Positions 25,262-33,249 of a stretch of 64,000 nt of DNA are shown one piece after another. The notes beneath the pieces were generated by a model. It had not been told where the DNA came from. It did not search any database and worked only from the letters and a program-made list of their open reading frames with translations. The position numbers and the translations under genes are program-made. Position 1 is the stretch's first letter. The number at the start of each line of letters is the position of its first letter. The stretch comes from an uncultured Parabacteroides sp. GTDB lineage: Bacteria; Bacteroidota; Bacteroidia; Bacteroidales; Tannerellaceae. Location of the stretch: contig UQLN01000008.1 of NCBI GenBank assembly GCA_900541965.1, positions 1-64,000 of the forward strand, given 5' to 3'.

Positions 25262-25702
25262 AACCATAATATAGCAATCAATGCTCTTGATTTCAATTCT
25301 GATATCCCTTTCGTATTTGATAATCTTTGTAAAAAATATAATATTCCAGTTTTACATCCCTATAATTTTGGCTGGGCAGGATTTCTTACCATTATAAATC
25401 CCCAAGGTCCCTCATTAGAGCAATTAACCACCAATCCAGAAGGCTTTGAACTACAAATGGCTGAACATGTATTAAAATATGGAAGTCCTAAAAACAAACA
25501 AAAAAATTGGTTAAAACAAGCAATAACTGAGTACAAAAATGAAACAAACAGACTTTCTCCACCGCAACTCTCTATTGGGGCATGGATAACTGCAGGACTT
25601 TGTGTCAATGTTTTATACAATTTAGCGACTAATAAAAATATAGATTTTTTCCCTCAATTTTATCTCTCATCTATACACTGTACTTATCACAACAATTTGT
25701 AA
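25262..25702 (+). pseudogene. C-terminal fragment of a ThiF/E1-like adenylyltransferase
   Basis: An open frame of 146 codons begins just after an in-frame stop (25259-25261) and opens with AINALDFNSDIPFVFDNLCK and then IPVLHPYNFGWAGFLTII, which match the second half of ThiF/HesA-type E1-like enzymes. The ATP-binding GxGGxG region and adenylation residues are missing, and the first in-frame ATG is only at 25457. The gene is therefore truncated. Its end overlaps the end of the LuxR-type gene by 16 bp on the opposite strand. ThiF enzymes activate carboxyl groups and often join small-molecule or peptide modification clusters. Confidence 0.8.
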
Positions 25703-26442
25703 TTTTCCGAAAAAAGTAATGCTTCTGTTATATTTCTCACCTCTAGCTTGTCAAATAATCTTCGTTTATAAAATTTGATTGTATCCACAGCCAAAAAAAG
25801 TTTATCAGAAATTTGGTTCATTGTATAACCTCGAGCGGATAAAGAAAGTATATTTCTTTCTTTTTCACTCAAAGTTATACCTTCATTTTTAATCCAACAA
25901 TGAGTACCCAATGAATACTCCCAAAAATTCATTTGCCCTGTTTTTCGTAACTCTATATGTCCCGGAGTATTGTGAGAAGATAAAGCAACCACACATGCAG
26001 CAAGCCATACCTTTCCATCATCAGCTAAAAGTATTGGAGTCAACTTGTGATTTACAAGGACTAACCTATCATTACACATAATATGAAAATCATAAGATAT
26101 GGTATAATGAATCCTTTCACATATAGATAACTGATTATAGAAATTAAATCCGGCTTTATTAATTTCAGCTAGCATTGGCTGTTCTTCTGCTGGAACCTGA
26201 TTAATATAGAACATATATCCAAACTCTTTAACTTCCTCTGCTGTATAGCCACACAAAAACAGGGGATTATTTGATACGTATAGAAAATTTTTCTTATAAT
26301 AATCAATTATATATAAACTCTGATATGTTGTTCTTGATATTGCATCAAAAGAACTTATCAATATATCTATATTCTGATAAGCTTCCTCCGATATATTACA
26401 TACAGAATTAGATGAGATGAAGAAATCGTCTATTTGTGTCAT
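25687..26442 (-). CDS. PAS-like sensor with LuxR-type DNA-binding domain
   Basis: A 251-residue regulator. Residues about 190-251 form a LuxR/GerE HTH (ITLSEKERNILSLSARGYTM, NQISDKLFLAVDTIKFYKRR). The N-terminal part (about 30-150; SLYIIDYYKKNFLYVSNNPL...GYTAEEVKEFG) looks like a PAS domain, not the autoinducer-binding domain of classical LuxR. It is divergently transcribed from a LuxI/FeeM-like GNAT gene. The 165-bp gap between them holds two mirror-image 15-bp sites, likely binding sites for this protein. A -7 box TAGTTTTG lies at 26466-26473. The signal sensed is unknown. Confidence 0.85.
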   Translation of the reverse strand: MTQIDDFFISSNSVCNISEEAYQNIDILISSFDAISRTTYQSLYIIDYYKKNFLYVSNNPLFLCGYTAEEVKEFGYMFYINQVPAEEQPMLAEINKAGFNFYNQLSICERIHYTISYDFHIMCNDRLVLVNHKLTPILLADDGKVWLAACVVALSSHNTPGHIELRKTGQMNFWEYSLGTHCWIKNEGITLSEKERNILSLSARGYTMNQISDKLFLAVDTIKFYKRRLFDKLEVRNITEALLFSENYKLL

Positions 26443-26465
26443 AAAAACTTTTTATATCCAAATCA

Positions 26466-26587
26466 CAAAACTAGTATTTTTTTTATCGTTTACAAGATTA
26501 TATCACACAAAAGTGTAATTTATTGAACAACATTAATCAGATTACACTTTTGTGTAGTAAATAGTTCAAAAGAAGAAGATAATTTTG
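26466..26587. promoter_or_regulatory. Divergent promoters with two lux-box-like operators
   Basis: ACACAAAAGTGTAAT (26505-26519) is repeated as its exact reverse complement at 26541-26555. Each copy contains a 12-bp palindrome-like core ACAC-A4/T4-GTGT. A minus-strand -7 box TAGTTTTG (26466-26473) serves the LuxR-type gene, and a plus-strand box TAATTTTG (26580-26587) serves the GNAT gene. The right-hand core is centred about 34 bp before the middle of the -7 box, near -41, the usual place for a LuxR-type activator. Confidence 0.7.
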
Positions 26588-26607
26588 CATCAAACAAAAA
26601 ACAAAAA

Positions 26608-27261
26608 ATGACGAAGCAATTAATAATCAAATCCGACAATTATAGCCTCTATAAATTAGACAAACAACATTTATATGAAATAGCAAAATTTGTTGTGGAA
26701 GAAAACCATAAACATAATTTCTCAAAAACAAATAATAAAATAAATATTGAAGAGAAAATTGAGGCTGTATATCAAGAGGAATTAATTTACGCTGATAATT
26801 CCGATATTTTTATCGCAGAAAATAACAATTGTTGCATCATCGGATGTATCAGAGTAATGAAATGGAATATGAAGCACAGACTTCCAATGCATAAAACATT
26901 TGGTATTAATCCATTAGAACATATAACAACGTTAAAGAATACAACATTTTGGCATATCGGAAGATTTGCTATAAGTAACTGCCTCGACATTTCAAATGGA
27001 AGACTTTTTAAACAATTAATGATATATGCTATATATCAAGAAGAAGACGGTTATATGATAGCCGAATGCGATAGCAGACTATTACGAACAATTAACATTT
27101 TAGGAATTAATACTATATCACTAGGAAAAGGCCTTCAATATCTTTATTCAGAAACAATTCCTATATACGCAAACAAAACAGGATTGTCTAAATTTTATCA
27201 AAATTTCATTCATTTACATCACAAATACCAAAATAAAAACAATCCCATCAAAGTGGTATAA
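26608..27261 (+). CDS. LuxI/FeeM-like GNAT-fold acyltransferase (putative signal synthase)
   Basis: A 217-residue protein that recalls acyl-homoserine-lactone synthases and N-acyl amino acid synthases. An early helical region is followed by IIGCIRVM (residues 77-84, compare the VVGCxRLL strand of LuxI), then WHIGRFAIS (115-123, compare WExSRFxVD), then RLLRTINILGI and SLGKGLQYLYSETIPIYA (157-188). There is no close match to a named family that I can recall, so the product is unknown. It is divergent from a LuxR-type gene with paired operators between. It is followed by a broken lipoprotein gene and an outer-membrane barrel gene. Base composition is AT-rich compared with flanking genes. Confidence 0.6.
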   Translation: MTKQLIIKSDNYSLYKLDKQHLYEIAKFVVEENHKHNFSKTNNKINIEEKIEAVYQEELIYADNSDIFIAENNNCCIIGCIRVMKWNMKHRLPMHKTFGINPLEHITTLKNTTFWHIGRFAISNCLDISNGRLFKQLMIYAIYQEEDGYMIAECDSRLLRTINILGINTISLGKGLQYLYSETIPIYANKTGLSKFYQNFIHLHHKYQNKNNPIKVV

Positions 27262-27304
27262 AGAATAAATAACATTCAATATATTATTAGAACACATTAC
27301 AATC

Positions 27305-27588
27305 ATGAAAGTAAAAAATTTATTTATGCTACTAGCTTGTAGCACAGTTTTCTTATCTTGTTCTTCAGAAGATCTGAATGAACTTACAACTTCAAACATA
27401 CAATCAAAATCGACACCACTTTAGGTTGGGTACCTGGAGCTTCTTGGAGTAAATCCGGCTTTTCTTCCCACGATTACAAATTTGCACGCGTATATCAAAA
27501 TCAAATTCCTGTCAAAATCAAAGGTAGAATGTTTGTTGATTATCAAGTATTTAGAGGAGAAAAAGTTTATTTCAATGTAGATATTTAA
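27305..27588 (+). pseudogene. Small lipoprotein gene broken by a frameshift
   Basis: The first frame (27305-27424) encodes a lipoprotein start, MKVKNLFMLLACSTVFLSCSS, and stops after 39 codons at TPL. The sequence continues openly in the -1 frame from about 27421 with GWVPGASWSKSGFSSHDYKF and ends VYFNVDI at 27588. Joined, the product would be about 94 residues. No clear slippery heptamer precedes the stop (CCACTTTAG), so a mutation is more likely than programmed frameshifting, though the latter is not excluded. Confidence 0.6.
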
Positions 27589-27602
27589 TAGAATACGATC
27601 TT

Positions 27603-28214
27603 ATGTTCAAAAAATTATCAATAATTTGTTTTTTAGTAGTATCAATCCATTCATACTCACAGTTAAGAACAGGAATACTTGTAGGTGGAGGAATTGGTTT
27701 GGAACAAAATCTATCTGTCAACAAAAACAACACTGAGTTTTTAAAAGGTGTCCAGTTTAAAGATACTTATTTATACAATGTCCTCTTGGGATATCGTTTT
27801 AGGTTTGAGAATCAGAGTCATAAAAATCTATTTTTCGATATCGACCCACTGCTAAAACTACAGACATTCAAAAGTTCTGATTTTGAACCGGGGAATACGA
27901 ATGATTATACTTCCGTTACAAAAGAAGCTCATTATCTTAACTTTCAATTGGCTGTATCTGCATCTGCAAATTACAAGATTTTTAAAGAGTTATATGTTGG
28001 ATTAGGAATAGAACCTACATGGAATATAGTTACAGACGGTAAGCCTTTTGATATACCCATATTGGGTAAAATCGGTTATAACTTCAATAACAAAGTCGAC
28101 ATCTCCTTAACCTATCGTCAAGGTTTTACAAATACAATCAACGATAGTAAATATAGTAAAGGAAGGACCTCCGACATTTATTTATCCATATTTATACCTT
28201 TTACTGTTAGGTAG
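27603..28214 (+). CDS. Outer-membrane beta-barrel protein
   Basis: A 203-residue protein with a signal peptide (MFKKLSIICFLVVSIHSYSQ) and alternating amphipathic strands ending with a C-terminal aromatic/basic strand (IYLSIFIPFTVR), typical of small 8-stranded Bacteroidetes outer-membrane barrels. It follows the broken lipoprotein gene by 14 bp and belongs to the AT-rich island with the LuxR/GNAT pair. It may export or sense the product, or may simply be carried along; function is not known. Confidence 0.75.
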   Translation: MFKKLSIICFLVVSIHSYSQLRTGILVGGGIGLEQNLSVNKNNTEFLKGVQFKDTYLYNVLLGYRFRFENQSHKNLFFDIDPLLKLQTFKSSDFEPGNTNDYTSVTKEAHYLNFQLAVSASANYKIFKELYVGLGIEPTWNIVTDGKPFDIPILGKIGYNFNNKVDISLTYRQGFTNTINDSKYSKGRTSDIYLSIFIPFTVR

Positions 28215-28235
28215 TTATTTAACAAATCAGTTCCT

Positions 28236-28276
28236 AAGAGGCATTATAAACTTCAAATCTGTTTATAACGCCTCTT
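28236..28276. terminator. Bidirectional terminator closing the AT-rich island
   Basis: A 16-bp stem with one mismatch (AAGAGGCATTATAAAC 28236-28251, partner 28261-28276) and a 9-nt loop. It lies between the convergent barrel gene and MFS gene. Confidence 0.75.
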
Positions 28277-29422
28277 TCACCTATAAAGGCTTTCGTATTT
28301 TCTATAGAAAATTGTTAGCAGAATAAAACCCAAAAGGGCAAACGGAACACCGGCCAGCGCCGGATACCGGTAACCAGCCTGCAATACCAACCCGCCGGTA
28401 TAAGCCCCAATTGCATTTCCAAAATTAAAAGCGACCTGCACACTTGCCGCGCCCAACAATTCTCCCCCTTTCGCCACACGGATAATCGATATTTGTTCCG
28501 GACTGGATACGGCAAACAACCCTGCTGTACAAAGCGCCATCAGGAGTGCCGAAGCCCAGGGGTTCGGGGAAAAGAAAAAGATAGCCAATAAGACAAGGCA
28601 AATAAGCCCCTGAACCGTAGCGCCTACATTACCAGGTGTATAACGGTCGGAAAGACGCCCGCTTACCAGATTTCCGGCAACCATACCGAAGCCGGACAAC
28701 ACCATCAACGCCGTGATACTTTCCGGTCGGAAACCAGACACGTCCGTTAATAACGGAGTTACATAACTATACCAACAAAAAACACCTCCATTGCCCAATG
28801 CCGTAGCCCCTAAAATAAGCCACGGAGCCGGTGTTTTCAGAAAACGGAATTGCCCTTTAAATCCGGTATCTTCCAATCCTTTCACATGAGGGACCCATCG
28901 CCAGATATAATAAAGAATAAGAATACCCCAGCATCCGACAAGCAAAAACGTAACACGCCATGAAAGCGCACTGCTCAAAGACGTACCTAAAGGTACACCG
29001 AATAAATTTGCGATTGTCATTCCGGCAATCATTATCGATACCGCCTCGGAACCTTTTCCTTTATCCGCCAGCCTTTCCGCTACAATAGAACCAACTCCGA
29101 AATAGGCACCATGAGGTAATCCGGAAACAAAACGGGCTATCAGCAATACCCAATAATTAGGAGCTGCCGCCGCACAAATATTTCCCACCATAATAATAGC
29201 GACCAGCACTAACAGAATATGTTTCAACGGATGCTTACGGGCAAGAATAAGTGCAGGCGCACCAACACATACCCCCAAAGCATAAGCTGAAATCAAATGT
29301 CCCGCCATAGGAATACTTACTCCCAAATCTTTAGCTATATCAGGCAATATACCCATCATGACAAACTCGGCAATACCCAAACCTAAGGTTCCGAAAGCTA
29401 AGGCTATAAGACTCTTTTTCAT
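28277..29422 (-). CDS. MFS transporter, DHA1 family (AraJ/PbuE-like efflux)
   Basis: A 12-helix MFS exporter of about 381 residues. The start MKKSLIALAFGTLGLGIAEF is set at 29422 because a -7 box TAAATTTG (minus strand, 29446-29453) lies just upstream of it; the 19 extra codons to 29479 would precede the transcript. The first helix (GIAEFVMMGILPDIA) and the RPKGK-like loop region (ADKGKGSEAVSIM) fit the AraJ/YdhP/PbuE group of sugar or purine-analogue efflux pumps. It is divergent from an AraC regulator, with a palindrome at 29468-29489 between them. Confidence 0.88.
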   Translation of the reverse strand: MKKSLIALAFGTLGLGIAEFVMMGILPDIAKDLGVSIPMAGHLISAYALGVCVGAPALILARKHPLKHILLVLVAIIMVGNICAAAAPNYWVLLIARFVSGLPHGAYFGVGSIVAERLADKGKGSEAVSIMIAGMTIANLFGVPLGTSLSSALSWRVTFLLVGCWGILILYYIWRWVPHVKGLEDTGFKGQFRFLKTPAPWLILGATALGNGGVFCWYSYVTPLLTDVSGFRPESITALMVLSGFGMVAGNLVSGRLSDRYTPGNVGATVQGLICLVLLAIFFFSPNPWASALLMALCTAGLFAVSSPEQISIIRVAKGGELLGAASVQVAFNFGNAIGAYTGGLVLQAGYRYPALAGVPFALLGFILLTIFYRKYESLYR

Positions 29423-29445
29423 TTTGTCCAACTGTTTACGGGCTG

Positions 29446-29489
29446 CAAATTTAATCTGTTTCACAATAAAGTGTATCAATATACACTTT
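29446..29489 (-). promoter_or_regulatory. MFS promoter with a 9-4-9 palindrome
   Basis: The minus-strand -7 box TAAATTTG (29446-29453) is preceded by the palindrome AAAGTGTAT-N4-ATACACTTT (29468-29489), which covers the -33 region. This suggests a dimeric repressor or activator, perhaps of the TetR/MarR type or the AraC protein encoded next door. The AraC gene has its own box TATCTTTG at 29567-29574. Confidence 0.6.
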
Positions 29490-29615
29490 TAATTCATCCA
29501 AACTCCATCTTTTAGATTATAAACCTTCGGAATCAAAGAAATAGCCCACTGTTTTTTCCGATTTACTATCTTTGCAAACAATAGAATTGACTGCATACGA
29601 TTATTTAAAATAAAG

Positions 29616-30434
29616 ATGTTACCTGAGAATATACCCGTACATAACCTGGACGAAAGTGACTTTTTCGTTATTGAAGCCATAGAAAACTGTGAAACACAGA
29701 ATTTTAATGGCGTACACCGTCATAACTTCCACGAAATCCTGTTTTTTACAGAAGCAGAGGAGAGTGACGTACAGAGTATCGATTTTATCGAACATCATTT
29801 GCAGCCCAACCAACTTTACTTGTTAAGACAGGGACAGGTACACAAAATGCAGCTTCACCGCCAACAGGGATACCTTTTTGCTATCAGTCCGACATATTTC
29901 GACCGGATGGATTTACGGATGGAAGGCAGCATCGGTTACGATTTTCCTTCTGTGATATCCCTCAACAAAGAAGATATTCAGCCGGTACGGCAGCTAGCTG
30001 CACTCATTTTCGATGAGTTTTACGAAAAAAGAAGAAAAGAAATCCTGGATGCTTATATGCATGCATTCTTCACTTTACTAATGTTTTCATATGCAGGGAG
30101 AGGACAGGCTGAAGAAATGGATATACGGGTCAAACGTTTTCTTGCCTCAGTCGAAAAGTATTTTACAACAGAACGTTCTTCCGGATTTTATGCCCGCCAA
30201 GCATCTTTAAGCAGTAAAAGATTGAATGAACTTATCAAACAGGCACTCGGTAAAACCGTTATCGAGGTGATACACGAGCGCCTGCTGTTAGAAGCTAAAA
30301 GGCTCATCTGCTATGAAGAATTGTCCTTTAAGGAAATCGCATTCAAACTCGGCTTCAAAGACGCTTCTTATTTTACCCGCTTCTTCCGCGGACAGAGCGG
30401 AATGACTCCCGAACAATTCAGGCAGTCGCTATAA
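29616..30434 (+). CDS. AraC-family transcriptional regulator with cupin-like sensor
   Basis: A 272-residue regulator. The N-terminal part is a cupin-like ligand domain (FNGVHRHNFHEILFFTEAEE, about residues 25-50), and the C-terminal 100 residues are the double AraC HTH (RLNELIKQALGKTVIEVIHE, AFKLGFKDASYFTRFFRGQS). It is flanked by two efflux pumps: the divergent AraJ-like MFS and the convergent Bcr/CflA-like MFS, whose end it overlaps by 17 bp. It probably controls one or both. Confidence 0.88.
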   Translation: MLPENIPVHNLDESDFFVIEAIENCETQNFNGVHRHNFHEILFFTEAEESDVQSIDFIEHHLQPNQLYLLRQGQVHKMQLHRQQGYLFAISPTYFDRMDLRMEGSIGYDFPSVISLNKEDIQPVRQLAALIFDEFYEKRRKEILDAYMHAFFTLLMFSYAGRGQAEEMDIRVKRFLASVEKYFTTERSSGFYARQASLSSKRLNELIKQALGKTVIEVIHERLLLEAKRLICYEELSFKEIAFKLGFKDASYFTRFFRGQSGMTPEQFRQSL

Positions 30435-31623
30435 CCCGGCGTCCTTTTCCGGTCGAAAGCAGCAAGAAAGAGGCAAAAGAACAGAAAAATATACCGCCCA
30501 TCATCGGTATTACCGAATCATTCTGCATATAGCTGACCGCTGCCGACAACAAACCTGTGAAAAACAATTGCAAAAACCCCATAAAAGCAGAAGCCGTACC
30601 GCTATCATTCGTAAAATAAGACAGTCCCAAAGAGGTCGTAGCCGGAAGCAACAAACCTACCGGAATCAAATTAAGGAAAATCAATACCAGCATGGGAATA
30701 ACCGGGCTACCGGCTACCGCACAACCCAATAACAACAGATTCAGGAGAAGCTGGACTCCGATCGTATAACGCACCAACCGTTTTAAAGAAGTGAACTTCA
30801 ACAGGAAATCGATGATATAGGTTCCTAATAACAAACCGATGGCATTGACTGCAAAAATGATACTGAATGTATCGCCGGAGAAGCCCCCTTTCTCCATTAT
30901 AAAATACGGAGCATTGGAAACATATACCATCAAACTGCCATAAGCCATACAACCGATAATGGTATATATCATAAAAGGCATATTGGCCGTAACCCGTACA
31001 TAACTTTTCAGCAGGCAGCCTACGGAAAAAGACGGTTTAGGGACTACAGAAGAAACAACCGCCTGCTTCTTTCCCGGCAGAAACAAGGCCACCAATAAAA
31101 TACTTAAAACGCCCAACAGGCTCGTTGTATTGAAAATGCCATGCCAATGCCAATATTTCAACAAAAGGTTTCCCAATGTAGGAGCGATAATCGGAGCGAC
31201 TCCCGATATAATAGTTAATAGAGAAAACACTTTTGTCCGGTACCTGTCATCAAACAAATCATTCACTACGGCACGTCCGATAACCACTCCGGCACAACCG
31301 CCGAACGCCTGAAGAAAGCGTATTACCCAAAGCTGATGGATCTGGTTTGCATAAATAGAGGCAAGGGAACTAAGGGTAAAAAGAGTCATAGCTATCAATA
31401 TCGGTTTCTTTCGCCCGTACTGGTCGGAAAGAGGTCCCCAAAACAATTGTCCCAAAGCAAAACCTGCAAGGAAAACAGAAAGAGAGAGTTGCACTTCACT
31501 TAATTCCACCTGCAAATTATCCGCTATATCCTTAAATGCAGGAAGATAAAGGTCTATACTAAGCGGCTCGAGTGCTGCCAGCAATGAAAGCACCAGCACT
31601 ATTATTTTCATTTTTTTATCCAT
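30418..31623 (-). CDS. Bcr/CflA-type multidrug MFS transporter
   Basis: A 401-residue, 12-helix transporter. The first loop has the MFS motif GPLSDQYGRKKPILIAM, and the opening LEPLSIDLYLPAFKDIADNLQ (with LSIDLYLPA) is the Bcr/CflA hallmark. These proteins export drugs such as bicyclomycin and chloramphenicol, or dipeptides, by proton antiport. Its end overlaps the AraC gene end by 17 bp in convergent orientation. Confidence 0.88.
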   Translation of the reverse strand: MDKKMKIIVLVLSLLAALEPLSIDLYLPAFKDIADNLQVELSEVQLSLSVFLAGFALGQLFWGPLSDQYGRKKPILIAMTLFTLSSLASIYANQIHQLWVIRFLQAFGGCAGVVIGRAVVNDLFDDRYRTKVFSLLTIISGVAPIIAPTLGNLLLKYWHWHGIFNTTSLLGVLSILLVALFLPGKKQAVVSSVVPKPSFSVGCLLKSYVRVTANMPFMIYTIIGCMAYGSLMVYVSNAPYFIMEKGGFSGDTFSIIFAVNAIGLLLGTYIIDFLLKFTSLKRLVRYTIGVQLLLNLLLLGCAVAGSPVIPMLVLIFLNLIPVGLLLPATTSLGLSYFTNDSGTASAFMGFLQLFFTGLLSAAVSYMQNDSVIPMMGGIFFCSFASFLLLSTGKGRRVIATA

Positions 31624-31720
31624 ATCATTTTCTTTATTAAACGCCGCAAAAGTACGGGCTTCCTTCCAAATGCCGTTTATCTAATCCGCACATTGACTGG
31701 TACAATCCGGAACATTTGCC

Positions 31721-31728
31721 TATCTTTG
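31721..31728 (+). promoter_or_regulatory. -7 promoter box of the NrtR-like gene
   Basis: TATCTTTG, 22 bp before the ATG at 31750. Confidence 0.55.
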
Positions 31729-31749
31729 CGTAATACAGACAAATAGAAA

Positions 31750-32451
31750 ATGGAGCAACAAGAAAAATACAGTTATGAATATCCGAGACCGGCAGTCACG
31801 ACGGATTGCGTAATCTTTGGTTTTGATGGCGGAGAGCTGAAAGTGCTTTTGATAGAACGTGCGATCGAGCCTTATAAGGGATGCTGGGCTTTGCCGGGCG
31901 GTTTCCTCGAAATGGAAGAAAGTGCGGACGATTGCGCGCGCCGTATCCTTCAAAAGGAAACAGATTTGACCAATATTTATCTGGAACAGCTCTATACTTT
32001 TTCCGATATTAAACGCGACCCTCGTTTCCGGGTGGTCAGCATCGCCTATTATGCCCTGGTGAAAATGTCCGATTTCCAGACGAAGGGCGGAATGGATACC
32101 AGCAATATCAAATGGTTTAATCTTTCGGAAGTCCCGGAACTGGCTTTCGACCACAATCGTATTCTGACAACTGCCCAGGAACGCCTGAAAGGTAAAATCA
32201 AATACCAACCGATTGGCTTTGAATTATTACCGGAACGTTTTACCCTTCCAGACCTGCACCGTCTCTACGAAATTGTATTGCAAACACAACTGGACAGGAG
32301 AAACTTCCGAAAAAAAATGCTGAGTTTCGGGTTGCTTGTCGACTTGAACGAGGTTAAGCCGGATGTCCCGAACAGGGCACCTAAAATATACCGCTTCGAT
32401 AAGCAAAAATATAAAGAGCTAAGCCAAAAAGGATTTTATTTTGAATTATAA
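31750..32451 (+). CDS. NrtR/AraR-like Nudix-domain transcriptional regulator
   Basis: A 233-residue protein with an N-terminal Nudix domain (VIFGFDGGELKVLLIERAIE, then GCWALPGGFLEMEES) and a C-terminal winged-helix (FTLPDLHRLYEIVLQTQLDRRNFRKKM). The Nudix box is degenerate: in ARRILQKETDL the catalytic RE and EE glutamates are largely replaced. Hydrolysis is therefore unlikely, as in NrtR/AraR regulators that bind a sugar or nucleotide ligand instead. The neighbours give no clear sugar pathway, so the ligand is open. It ends over the convergent SPFH chimera by 16 bp. Confidence 0.82.
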   Translation: MEQQEKYSYEYPRPAVTTDCVIFGFDGGELKVLLIERAIEPYKGCWALPGGFLEMEESADDCARRILQKETDLTNIYLEQLYTFSDIKRDPRFRVVSIAYYALVKMSDFQTKGGMDTSNIKWFNLSEVPELAFDHNRILTTAQERLKGKIKYQPIGFELLPERFTLPDLHRLYEIVLQTQLDRRNFRKKMLSFGLLVDLNEVKPDVPNRAPKIYRFDKQKYKELSQKGFYFEL

Positions 32452-33008
32452 TCCGCCAGTGCATGTTTTAACCGATACAGGCAAATAAGCAGGTGTGCAT
32501 CCTCCAGTTGTCCGGCATGTGTGTACAGTTCATCCAAGTCTACCCATGCCAGTGAATCATCCGGTTCATTCAACCAGATTACATATGGATAAACCTGTTC
32601 CGGGGTTATGCCTACCGACGGAAAATATTTTTCACCCAGCCTGAAGTAACGGATAACAGATGATCTTCCGATTTTCAATTCTTCCATATACCGGTACAAC
32701 GCACTAAAATCGCCAATTTCTTTAGGCAACCGCCATGCCGGAACAGTAAAATCCAACACATCCGACAGCATTTGCGGATTACTGATTTTGTAGCTTATCT
32801 GTCCCTCGATAGATACCGACTGGTAATCGTTTGTCAATTCCCTGAAAATAAAAGGCAAATCATTACTACCCATCGGGATAGCTACAATAGAACTGTTCGG
32901 TACAAAATAATAGAATGACAAACCGCGTCCCTCTCTGTTGACTCTTCCATTCTTGAAATGGAAAACATAAGTCATCGAATCAAATTTAATGTGCTTAATA
33001 CCTAACAT
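32436..33008 (-). CDS. Chimeric protein: SPFH N-terminus joined to a Nudix-like C-terminus
   Basis: Residues 1 to about 90 match the beginning of an SPFH/band-7 protein (IKFDSMTYVFHFKNGRVNRE, FYYFVPNSSIVAIPMGSNDL, VSIEGQISYKISNPQMLSDV). The sequence then switches to a different segment (LYRYMEELKIGRSSVIRYF, SVGITPEQVYPYVIWLNE, LEDAHLLICLYRLKHAL) that looks like the C-terminal half of a Nudix-type domain. Neither domain is complete. An ancestral deletion fusing two genes, with the joint near 32740, explains it best. Whether the 190-residue product is functional is doubtful, but the frame is intact. Confidence 0.65.
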   Translation of the reverse strand: MLGIKHIKFDSMTYVFHFKNGRVNREGRGLSFYYFVPNSSIVAIPMGSNDLPFIFRELTNDYQSVSIEGQISYKISNPQMLSDVLDFTVPAWRLPKEIGDFSALYRYMEELKIGRSSVIRYFRLGEKYFPSVGITPEQVYPYVIWLNEPDDSLAWVDLDELYTHAGQLEDAHLLICLYRLKHALADYNSK

Positions 33009-33190
33009 ACCTCTTAAAATTTAAATGGTTAATACCAACTCTACCTATTGCGTAATATTTACACATCGCAAAGAAATGAAACTTATTTTACCTTACCAAA
33101 TATTTTGCGTGCTTTTTACGCATATAATCAAATATACCTTTATAAACCGACCGGTCAAACAGAGAAACTGCAAAAAGCGTCCGAATAAAA

Positions 33191-33249
33191 TCATAACTAT
33201 GGTTTTTCCAATTCATAACTATGATTTATGAAAACCATAGTTATGAATT
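33191..33249. repeat. Alternative-pairing inverted repeats upstream of the nitroreductase gene
   Basis: TCATAACTATGGTTTT (33191-33206) pairs perfectly with AAAACCATAGTTATGA (33231-33246). A second copy, AATTCATAACTATG (33210-33223), pairs perfectly with CATAGTTATGAATT (33236-33249). The two left copies compete for the same right arm. The gap 33009-33346 otherwise holds only the -7 box TACATTTG (33309-33316) for the nitroreductase gene. Confidence 0.7.

Noticed and set aside
25687..26442. Classical LuxR acyl-homoserine-lactone receptor
   Set aside because: The N-terminal domain looks like PAS and lacks the autoinducer-binding signature, so only the DNA-binding domain is LuxR-type.
27415..27424. 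Programmed -1 frameshift in the lipoprotein gene
   Set aside because: CCACTTTAG is not a usual slippery heptamer and no clear downstream stimulatory structure was seen; a mutation is simpler.
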